Below are positions 58,442-64,000 of a DNA stretch of 64,000 nucleotides, piece after piece. This stretch comes from Oceaniovalibus guishaninsula JLT2003. Its GTDB lineage: Bacteria > Pseudomonadota > Alphaproteobacteria > Rhodobacterales > Rhodobacteraceae. The translations under genes and the position numbers were made by a program. The notes beneath the pieces were generated by a model. That model made no database searches and was not told the origin of the DNA. It was given only the letters and a program-made list of their open reading frames with translations. Where the stretch lies: positions 1-64,000 of the forward strand of contig NZ_AMGO01000047.1 in NCBI RefSeq assembly GCF_000299575.1. The letters are read 5' to 3'. Position 1 is the first letter of the stretch; each line of letters opens with the position of its first letter.

Positions 58442-59248
58442 TCAGCCGCGCGCCGCCTGCAACAGCGACAGCGCCAGACCGGCGCCCGTGGTCGCCGCAC
58501 CCGTGCCGGCGGCGATCTGCGACCGCACAAGGAACAGCCGGATCAGCTCGTCGCGCTTTTCGGGTGCCGCGATCTTGGCGATATCGGACGTGCCAAAGGC
58601 TTTTTCCGCCTTGCTGCGGAACTCGGTCAGTTGACGGTCGAGATCGAGCATCCCGAACGCCTTGGGCAGCCCCAGCGCGGTCTCGAAGACCTTGCGCAAC
58701 GGCGCGGCGGCCATGACCGAGAACCATTTGCCGTTCTCGGAAAGCCCCTCGCGCCCGGCAATGGCGCCCAGATCCCGTTCGAGGCCCAGAACCAACCGCA
58801 TGTCTTCTGAACTGTCGCCGATGGCGACCTCGAATTGGCGTTCCTGATAGAGCTTGACGATCCGGTCGGCAAACCCCGCATCGGTCGTGCGCGGGCCCGT
58901 GGCATCGCCCAGACCGAAGGCCTGCGCCATCGCCAGATACCGCTTGTCGGTAAAGCGCGAGGCCAGGGATTTCGGATCGGCCGTGTCGGAAGACAGGATC
59001 TTTTCGATCAGGAAGCGGTTGTTGATGTCCCCGTCCAGCCCGAACGCCCCCAATGCGACCTCGAGCAGCCGGCGGTCCTTCACCAGCGCGGCGGCATCGG
59101 TGATCTTGCCGATTTCCTGGGTGAAATGGGCGGTCGCGCGGGCCATGCGCGGGGATTGCACGAAGGCCTGCTGCTGTGTGTCGCGGGTGCGGTTGACAAA
59201 GGCCAGGCCGGCCAGCCCGCCGAACGGAACGACCGGGGTGAAGCTCAT
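58442..59248 (-). CDS. DUF1217 flagellar-locus protein
   Basis: A 268-residue soluble, mostly helical protein of the DUF1217 family found in alphaproteobacterial flagellar clusters. Features include AFVQSPRMARATAHFTQEIG near residue 28, KITDAAALVKDRRLLEVALG near 48, SLASRFTDKRYLAMAQAFGL near 93, and KWFSVMAAAPLRKVFETALG near 173. No signal peptide is present. Its molecular role is unknown; the placement after flbT and fliC suggests filament or rod assembly. Its ATG overlaps the flbT stop by 4 bp. Confidence 0.85.
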   Translation of the reverse strand: MSFTPVVPFGGLAGLAFVNRTRDTQQQAFVQSPRMARATAHFTQEIGKITDAAALVKDRRLLEVALGAFGLDGDINNRFLIEKILSSDTADPKSLASRFTDKRYLAMAQAFGLGDATGPRTTDAGFADRIVKLYQERQFEVAIGDSSEDMRLVLGLERDLGAIAGREGLSENGKWFSVMAAAPLRKVFETALGLPKAFGMLDLDRQLTEFRSKAEKAFGTSDIAKIAAPEKRDELIRLFLVRSQIAAGTGAATTGAGLALSLLQAARG

Positions 59249-59652
59249 GACGCGGCTGCCGCGGCCAGAAGACGGGCCTCGCGCGGCAGCAGATCGCGCA
59301 GCGCCCGCAAGGCCTGATAGACCTGCCCGTCGCGTAGCGCGATCGTCGCCGCGTCCAGCCGCGCGGTGCTGCCAGCGTCGCGCAGGACATGGCTGAGCTG
59401 TTCGATCCCGCGCATCAGATCGGGACGGACGGCGGCCAGTGTCACATCCCCCGACAGCACCAGTTGCGCCGTATAGCATAGGCGCGAAACCGGCGTGCTG
59501 GCCTGATCGGGATGGATCGCGTCGCGCAGCCGCAGGACATGCGCGTCCGGCGTGACGATGTGCAGCCGCCCGCGCCGGGCGCCGTTCTCGATTACGGCGC
59601 CGTTGATCAGCACGCGTTCGTTCGGCGCCAGCTTGAGCACGAGGCCGGTCAT
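59245..59652 (-). CDS. flbT: Flagellin post-transcriptional regulator FlbT
   Basis: A 135-residue RNA-associated regulator. In Caulobacter FlbT binds the 5' untranslated region of flagellin mRNA and promotes its decay until the hook is complete. Family stretches are LVLKLAPNERVLINGAVIEN near residue 4, RLHIVTPDAHVLRLRDAIHP near 28, and RDGQVYQALRALRDLLPREA near 106. It overlaps flaF upstream and DUF1217 downstream by 4 bp. The fliC leader in this window contains two short hairpins it could recognise. Confidence 0.93.
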   Translation of the reverse strand: MTGLVLKLAPNERVLINGAVIENGARRGRLHIVTPDAHVLRLRDAIHPDQASTPVSRLCYTAQLVLSGDVTLAAVRPDLMRGIEQLSHVLRDAGSTARLDAATIALRDGQVYQALRALRDLLPREARLLAAAAAS

Positions 59653-60011
59653 GCCGCGGCCCGTTCCTGCTGAAGCCCGCGCATGATGGCGGTGTTGATG
59701 TCCACCAGCACATCGGCGCTGGCATCCTCGAACATGCATTTGCTGGTATGCTGAACCGTGAACTCGGCCAGGTAGAAGATCCGGGCGCGCAGGTCGGCGG
59801 GCAGGGCGTTGTCGGAATCGGCGACGCTGACGGCCAGGTGCTGCCACAGCCGGCGGTTGTCGTGCAGGGCGCGGATGCGCTCGATCGGATCGTCGGCGCG
59901 GCGCAGCGCGGCGGTGACGCGGGCGAAGACATCGTATTCGACGGCCTGCGGTGTGCGCAGGGCGGACGATGCGCGGCCATAGGCGGATTGGGCAAGCAGG
60001 GATGCGTTCAC
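59649..60011 (-). CDS. flaF: Flagellar biosynthesis regulator FlaF
   Basis: A 120-residue protein required for flagellin secretion or translation, antagonist of FlbT in Caulobacter. Motifs are AQSAYGRASSALRTPQAVEY near residue 7 and DNRRLWQHLAVSVADSDNAL near 50, followed by IFYLAEFTVQHTSKCMFEDA near 77. The start is GTG (MNASLLAQSAYG). It is separated from fliC by an 86-bp gap holding a strong hairpin, so flaF-flbT-DUF1217 may be expressed by readthrough from fliC. Confidence 0.93.
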   Translation of the reverse strand: MNASLLAQSAYGRASSALRTPQAVEYDVFARVTAALRRADDPIERIRALHDNRRLWQHLAVSVADSDNALPADLRARIFYLAEFTVQHTSKCMFEDASADVLVDINTAIMRGLQQERAAA

Positions 60012-60062
60012 AATATGTCCTTCGAAAGACGGGCGTGGTCAGGCCACGGATCGCGATGTGAA

Positions 60063-60087
60063 CCGGGGCGCCGTCCTGGCGCCCCGG
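60063..60087 (-). terminator. Terminator downstream of fliC
   Basis: CCGGGGCGCC at 60063-60072 pairs perfectly with GGCGCCCCGG at 60078-60087 around GTCCT, 11 bp after the fliC stop. The 10-bp all-GC stem has only a short mixed tail on the minus strand, so it probably attenuates rather than fully stops transcription into flaF. Confidence 0.75.
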
Positions 60088-60097
60088 AAGCCGCCGC

Positions 60098-60952
60098 TTA
60101 GCGGAACAGCGACAGGATCGACTGCTGGCTCTGGGTGGCGATGGACAGCGACTGCACGCCCAACTGCTGCTGGGTCTGCAAGGCCTGCATGCGGGCCGAC
60201 GCTTCTTCCATGTTGGTGTCGACCAGGCTGCCGATGCCCGTTTTCAGCGAGTCGGTCAGCGACGACACGAATTCCCGCTGGCTGCTGATATTCGCGGCCG
60301 CGGCACCCAGATCGGCGGTGCCTTCGATCGCGATGTCCAGCAGCGCCTCGATTTGCCCCAACGCGGTTGCGGCGGTGGTCTGGTCGGTGATGGGGGTCAG
60401 GCCCGCCACGTCGATACCGGCCTCGAAATCGACGCTGTCGACGGTGATGGTGTTCGCGGTGGTCGTCGCGCCGCCGTTGGCGCGATCCAGCGATGCCAGC
60501 GCCGTGAAGGTGCCGGTCGATGTCGCGCTGCCGTTGCCGATGTCGGTCTTGAGCAGGTTGATCCCGTTCAGCTGCGATCCGTTGATGGCCGACGTGATCT
60601 CGGTCGCCTTTTTCGCGATCAGATCTTGGACTTCGCCAAAATCGGTGCCGTCGGTCATTGCGCCGGCGGCCAGATCCTTCATCTGGTTCAGAAGGTCCGT
60701 CACCCGCTTGGCGCCCGCCATGCCCGTGCTGACCGTCGCTTCGGCGGTGCCCAGGCTGTCGTTGATCACCTTGAAGGCCGACACGTCGACTTCCATCTGC
60801 TTCGACACGGCCCAGACGGCGGCGTTGTCCTTGGCCGATCCGACCTTCTTGCCGGTCGAAATCTGTTCCTGCGTTTGCGCCAGATTGGCGTTGGTGTTGC
60901 GAAGCGTTTGCAGCGCAACCATCGCGCTGTTGTTCGTCAGAATGCTGGACAT
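60098..60952 (-). CDS. fliC: Flagellin
   Basis: The filament subunit, 284 residues. The conserved N-terminal D0/D1 region begins MSSILTNNSAMVALQTLRNT and includes QEQISTGKKVGSAKDNAAVW near residue 34. The C-terminal region has SLVDTNMEEASARMQALQTQ and ends QQSILSLFR. The middle is short (about residues 135-200), so the variable D2/D3 domain is nearly absent, which is typical for Rhodobacteraceae. The ATG is chosen where the flagellin fold begins; a longer reading upstream overlaps the leader. It is followed by flaF and flbT. Confidence 0.96.
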   Translation of the reverse strand: MSSILTNNSAMVALQTLRNTNANLAQTQEQISTGKKVGSAKDNAAVWAVSKQMEVDVSAFKVINDSLGTAEATVSTGMAGAKRVTDLLNQMKDLAAGAMTDGTDFGEVQDLIAKKATEITSAINGSQLNGINLLKTDIGNGSATSTGTFTALASLDRANGGATTTANTITVDSVDFEAGIDVAGLTPITDQTTAATALGQIEALLDIAIEGTADLGAAAANISSQREFVSSLTDSLKTGIGSLVDTNMEEASARMQALQTQQQLGVQSLSIATQSQQSILSLFR

Positions 60953-61132
60953 GTTCGTTCCTGGATATGCGGCGCTTTGCGCCCCGTTCATTAAGGTGCC
61001 TTCGAGCACCTGCGAGCGGCCGTTCTGACCTTGCGGCGCCTTGCGGGCCGGTCCGTTCTGGACAAGGGCAATGTCGCCCACAGCAGCTAAGGAAACGTAA
61101 ATTCCGCCACGGGACTTCGCGCGCATTTGCCG
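60953..61132 (-). promoter_or_regulatory. fliC upstream and leader region
   Basis: A 180-bp non-coding gap between the ATP-binding protein stop and fliC. Close to the ATG are two short hairpins: GGCGC/GCGCC at 60971-60983 with a 3-nt loop, and GGTGC/GCACC at 60995-61010. They probably lie in the mRNA leader, where FlbT would act. On the minus strand TTTACGTTTCCTTAG (61087-61101) loosely resembles a CtrA box. I found no convincing sigma-28 or sigma-54 promoter. Confidence 0.5.
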
Positions 61133-61777
61133 CTAATCAGCGGGATTGCCCAAGGTGGCGACAGCACCGCCTGCCGCGGCCGCGTCGTCGGGGTCGTGCG
61201 TCACCATCAGCACGGGCAGGCCACGCAGCCGCGCCGTGTCGAAGACCATCCTGCGCGTCCGGTCCCGCCGGGCCGCGTCGAGGCGCGAAAAAGCCTCGTC
61301 CAGCAACAGCGCCTCGGGCTGGGACAAAAGGGTGCGCATCAGCGCGACGCGGGCGCGCTGACCGCCCGACAGCGTGGCCGGATCCCTGCCGCCGAATCCG
61401 GTCAGCCCCACCTCGGCCAAGGCCGCGTCGATCTGCCGCCGGCGGTCCTTCCGGGTGCCGCCGGGCGCCAGCCCGAAGCCCAGATTGCCCGCGACATCCA
61501 GATGGGGAAACAGCAGGTCGTCCTGAAAAAGGATGCCGATCCGCCGCAGATGCGCCGGCAGGGCGGTGACGTCGCGGTCATTCAGAACGATTCGACCGCT
61601 GGCGGCGAAGCCGGGCGCCAGTGTGCCCGTGATCGCGGCCAGAAGCGTGGATTTGCCGATCCCCGAAGGCCCCATCACCGTCAGAACCTCGCCCGGCGCG
61701 ACGCGCCGGTCCATGCGGACGACGACCCGGCCGCGCAGGTGCACGGTCAGGTCGCGCAGGACCAGACCGTCAGGCAT
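61133..61777 (-). CDS. ABC transporter ATP-binding protein (YnjD-like)
   Basis: A 214-residue ATPase of an ABC importer. It has the Walker A loop TVMGPSGIGKSTLLAAITGT near residue 34, Q-loop ILFQDDLLFPHLDVAGNLGF near 83, signature ATLSGGQRARVALMRTL near 132, Walker B EALLLDEAFSRLDAARRD near 152 and the H-loop LMVTHDPDDA near 190. Size and gene order (binding protein, two-domain permease, ATPase) match the YnjBCD system of E. coli, whose substrate is not established; ThiBPQ is the nearest characterised relative. It overlaps the permease by 8 bp. Confidence 0.9.
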   Translation of the reverse strand: MPDGLVLRDLTVHLRGRVVVRMDRRVAPGEVLTVMGPSGIGKSTLLAAITGTLAPGFAASGRIVLNDRDVTALPAHLRRIGILFQDDLLFPHLDVAGNLGFGLAPGGTRKDRRRQIDAALAEVGLTGFGGRDPATLSGGQRARVALMRTLLSQPEALLLDEAFSRLDAARRDRTRRMVFDTARLRGLPVLMVTHDPDDAAAAGGAVATLGNPAD

Positions 61778-63443
61778 GCAGCCCGCGCCGGTTGCGCCAG
61801 AACCACGCGGGCAATGCGATGGCCAGCGTGAAGGGCACCAGCGCCGCCGCCGTCTGCGCCAGCGCGAATACCCCGATCGCCCGCCGGTCGGCCCCCGATG
61901 CCAGCGCCACCGCCTCGGTCGTCAGGGTGGCAACGCGCCCGCCGCCGATCAGCAGGGTCGGCAGGTATTGACCGACGCTGACGGCCATTCCCACCGCCGC
62001 CGCCGTCAGGACGGGACGCAGCAGCATGGGCAACCGGACCCGTAGCAGGACAGACCGCGGCCGCGCCCCCAGCGATGCCGCGACGGTTGCGAACCGGTCG
62101 TCCCAAGCGCGCCAGGGATCGCCCAGCGACAGCAGGACATAGGGCAGCACAAAGACCAGATGCGCGGCGATGACAGGCACGGCGCCCCTGTCCGCCCCGG
62201 CATGCAGCAACAGCACCTGCAACCCCGGCAGAAACGCGATCTGCGGCACCAGAAGCGGCAGATAGAGCAATCGCAGCCCCGCGGCGGTGATGGGACGTCT
62301 GCGCCGATGCTCGGCCTCGAGGCAGCCCAAGGTCAGCAGCAGGGCGACACCCGTGGCTGCAAGCGCGATCAGCGCCGTGTTTCCGGCAGCGCCCGCAAGG
62401 CCCCCGGCATGGCGCATCCAGCTTGTCGCCGTGAAATCGGCGGGCAGCAGCATCGGAAACGCCCAATAGCCCGCGACCGACCACAGCGCCAGAACCGCCA
62501 GCCCGCCGCCGGCGGCCAGCGCGGGCAGCGCCGCGACCCCCAGCGCGAGGAACCGCAGCGCGCCGTCCCTCTGTCCGCGACGCCCGCCGGATGCCCAGCC
62601 GCGCCCCCAGGCCGCGACGGCAAGCTCGACCAGACGCCATGCGCCGATGGCCCCCACCACCAGCGCCAGTTGCAGCAGCGATCCGGCCGCCGCCAGATTG
62701 CGCTGGCCCAGCGCGGGATCGGCCATCCAGCGGACGATCTGCACGGCCAGCGGCGGCGGCGTGTTCGGGCCCAGGATCATCGCGACATCCACCACCGACA
62801 TCGAATAGGCCAGCACCACATAGACGGGCAGCCGGATCTGCGCATAGACCTGCGGCAGAACGGTCTTTATCCAACCGGTCATGCGCCCATAGCCCAGCGT
62901 CGCCGACAGGGTGCGCGCCCCCTCGGCATTTGCCTGCGGCAGGGCGGCAAGCGTCATCAGCAGCAGAAAAGGCACCTCTTTCGCGACCAGACCCGCGATC
63001 AGGGCCAGCCCGCCGGCATCGCCCGGAATCGGCAGATCGGGCGGGCGGTCCAGCCCGGCCAGCGGGGCGACGGCGCGGACGACCCACCCCGACGGCGCGA
63101 TCAGGAAGGCTAGCCCGAAGGCCGCCGCCGCATGCGGCATCGACAAAAGCGGCGACAGCACCCGCGACGCCGCGCGAAAGGCCCGCGTCCCCGACCAGCC
63201 CGCGACCAGCCCGATCACGATGGCCAGCGACAGCAGCGTCGCGGCCAGACCCGTGACGACCGAAAGGCGCACCGCCGGTCCCAGCCCCGGCCACTCCAAC
63301 AACCCGTGCAGGGCAGCGAGCGAGGCCGGACCGTCCGTCACGGGAAACAGCGCGGGCCGCAGCACCCCGACCAGACCGGCCACGACCGGACCCAGCAGGG
63401 CGGCGACCGTCAGCACCGGCGCCAGCATCAGCAGACGGTTCAT
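61770..63443 (-). CDS. ABC transporter permease (YnjC-like, two fused domains)
   Basis: A 557-residue inner-membrane protein with about twelve helices in two fused permease domains. Each half carries a cytoplasmic coupling loop: TLSATLGYGRMTGWIKTVLP near residue 180 and VAASLGARPRSVLLRVRLPM near 455, both of the binding-protein-dependent EAA type. ThiP and YnjC are similar double-domain permeases. The start overlaps the stop-proximal codons of the upstream binding protein region only by spacing of 25 bp. No residue appears missing. Confidence 0.9.
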   Translation of the reverse strand: MNRLLMLAPVLTVAALLGPVVAGLVGVLRPALFPVTDGPASLAALHGLLEWPGLGPAVRLSVVTGLAATLLSLAIVIGLVAGWSGTRAFRAASRVLSPLLSMPHAAAAFGLAFLIAPSGWVVRAVAPLAGLDRPPDLPIPGDAGGLALIAGLVAKEVPFLLLMTLAALPQANAEGARTLSATLGYGRMTGWIKTVLPQVYAQIRLPVYVVLAYSMSVVDVAMILGPNTPPPLAVQIVRWMADPALGQRNLAAAGSLLQLALVVGAIGAWRLVELAVAAWGRGWASGGRRGQRDGALRFLALGVAALPALAAGGGLAVLALWSVAGYWAFPMLLPADFTATSWMRHAGGLAGAAGNTALIALAATGVALLLTLGCLEAEHRRRRPITAAGLRLLYLPLLVPQIAFLPGLQVLLLHAGADRGAVPVIAAHLVFVLPYVLLSLGDPWRAWDDRFATVAASLGARPRSVLLRVRLPMLLRPVLTAAAVGMAVSVGQYLPTLLIGGGRVATLTTEAVALASGADRRAIGVFALAQTAAALVPFTLAIALPAWFWRNRRGLHA

Positions 63444-63468
63444 CCGCGGCGCATCCCGGTCGCGCGCG

Positions 63469-64000
63469 TCAGCGCGTCACGCCATAGCGGCGCGACCATT
63501 CTTCCTCGATGGCCGCGACCCAGCTTGCATGGGGTTCGGGCAGGATCGTGCCCAGTTCGGCGGGCGACAGCGTGGCCGGGCCGCGCGGCTGATCCGCGAA
63601 GGCCGCGGCGACCTCGGGCGGAACCTTGTCCATGTCCAGCACGGTGCCATAGCCCAGCACGTCGGGATCCTGCGCCCGCAGCTGCACGTCGGGCGACAGC
63701 AGCGCGTTGGCAACCACCATCGCGCCCGCCTTGGCGTCCGAATTGTACGGAATCGCCACGAAGCTGGCATTGCCGATGGTGCCTTCGGCAGGAACGAAGG
63801 TGCGGATCGTCGACGGCAGGCGGAAATCGGCGATGGCCGCCGACGCCTCGCCCGGCGAAATGCTGGGGGCCAGGTCGATCTCGTTGTCGGCAAGCAACTG
63901 GAACTGCGCCGGCCCGCTGGCCGGATAGGATCGGCCCTGCCGCCACAGAACCGGTGTCAGCCTGTCCAGATAGTCCCAAAGCGGTGCCGAAACCGCCGCG
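63469..64000 (-). CDS. ABC transporter substrate-binding protein (YnjB-like), partial
   Basis: The C-terminal 176 codons of a periplasmic binding protein; the 5' part lies beyond the window edge. The frame is open to base 64,000 and reads SAPLWDYLDRLTPVLWRQGR, then QFQLLADNEIDLAPSISPGE, GTIGNASFVAIPYNSDAKAG, LGYGTVLDMDKVPPEVA and, at the end, EEWSRRYGVTR. These resemble YnjB-type proteins. The binding protein is the first gene of the transporter operon, 25 bp ahead of the permease. Ligand identity cannot be told from the part seen. Confidence 0.88.
   Translation of the reverse strand, partial: AAVSAPLWDYLDRLTPVLWRQGRSYPASGPAQFQLLADNEIDLAPSISPGEASAAIADFRLPSTIRTFVPAEGTIGNASFVAIPYNSDAKAGAMVVANALLSPDVQLRAQDPDVLGYGTVLDMDKVPPEVAAAFADQPRGPATLSPAELGTILPEPHASWVAAIEEEWSRRYGVTR

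Noticed and set aside
39426-60952. The flagellar-type genes as a separate virulence type III secretion system
   Set aside because: Rod genes flgB, flgC, flgF and flgG, flagellin, motA and flbT/flaF show it is a flagellum.
61087-61101. TTTA-N7-TTAG upstream of fliC as a CtrA box
   Set aside because: It has a mismatch in each half and lies rather far from the ATG. I mention it only within the leader entry and do not count it as a site.
1-64000. CRISPR array, insertion sequence, integron, prophage or tRNA gene
   Set aside because: I found no spaced direct repeats of CRISPR type, no transposase or integrase reading frame, and no cloverleaf-like sequence. Only the 69-bp tandem repeat stands out.

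Overview
The window is 64 kb of GC-rich chromosomal DNA with tightly packed genes and frequent 1 to 20 bp gene overlaps. Gene content and protein sequence style point to an alphaproteobacterium of the Rhodobacteraceae/Paracoccaceae group. Indicators are an Mcl1-type malyl-CoA lyase of the ethylmalonyl-CoA pathway, a cytochrome c2, flbT and flaF beside a short flagellin, an alphaproteobacterial COX subunit IV peptide, the order pgsA-moaD-moaE, and CtrA-like TTAA-N7-TTAA sites in flagellar promoters. I cannot assign a genus. I see no insertion sequence, prophage, CRISPR array, tRNA or rRNA. No stretch longer than about 200 bp lacks a gene.

Region 1 (1-39,400) is housekeeping. It opens with a 69-bp tandem repeat carrying terminator-like hairpins. 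It then holds pgsA-moaD-moaE, an OmpA/BON-type envelope protein with a small coiled-coil partner, ubiA divergent from rsmE, and gshA. An exact parS sequence at 8,929-8,944 suggests the window lies in the origin-proximal part of the replicon. A minus-strand pyrimidine/lipid group follows: pyrB, a tail-anchored protein, a catalytically degenerate dihydroorotase, plsY, and a small gene broken by an amber codon. Next come a degenerate uracil-DNA glycosylase-like gene, a YghU-type GST, moaB, an RND efflux pair, a stand-alone DsbD alpha-like protein, yqgE, a TsaC/Sua5 protein, an acyl-CoA dehydrogenase operon, azlCD, mobA with a partner, a zinc-ribbon membrane protein, plsC, accA, a LysE exporter, mcl1, a D-amino-acid transaminase, a DUF1244 gene, pyk, rpmI-rplT, a cation/proton antiporter, an L,D-transpeptidase and cycA.

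Region 2 (39,426-60,952) is a flagellar cluster. It runs fliP-fliN-fliH-fliF (minus), fliL-hypothetical-motE-like-motA-TPR protein-lytic transglycosylase-flhA-fliR-flhB-fliJ-like (plus), fliL-like-flgH-flgA-flgG-flgF-fliQ-fliE-flgC-flgB (minus), fliI (plus), and DUF1217-flbT-flaF-fliC (minus). Most of the export apparatus (FlhA, FlhB, FliP, FliQ, FliR, FliH, FliI and a FliJ-like protein), the MS ring and the rod are here. No motB, fliG, fliM, flgD, flgE, flgI, flgK, flgL or fliK is in the window, so a complete flagellum needs a second locus. The two divergent promoter regions, fliF/fliL and flgB/fliI, each carry a near-consensus CtrA box.

Region 3 (61,133-64,000) is an ABC transporter of the YnjBCD type. 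Its binding-protein gene runs off the end of the window. The most unusual items are the parS site, the amber-interrupted gene after plsY, the zinc-ligand-less dihydroorotase beside pyrB, the hairpin tandem repeat, and the unassigned proteins around motA.
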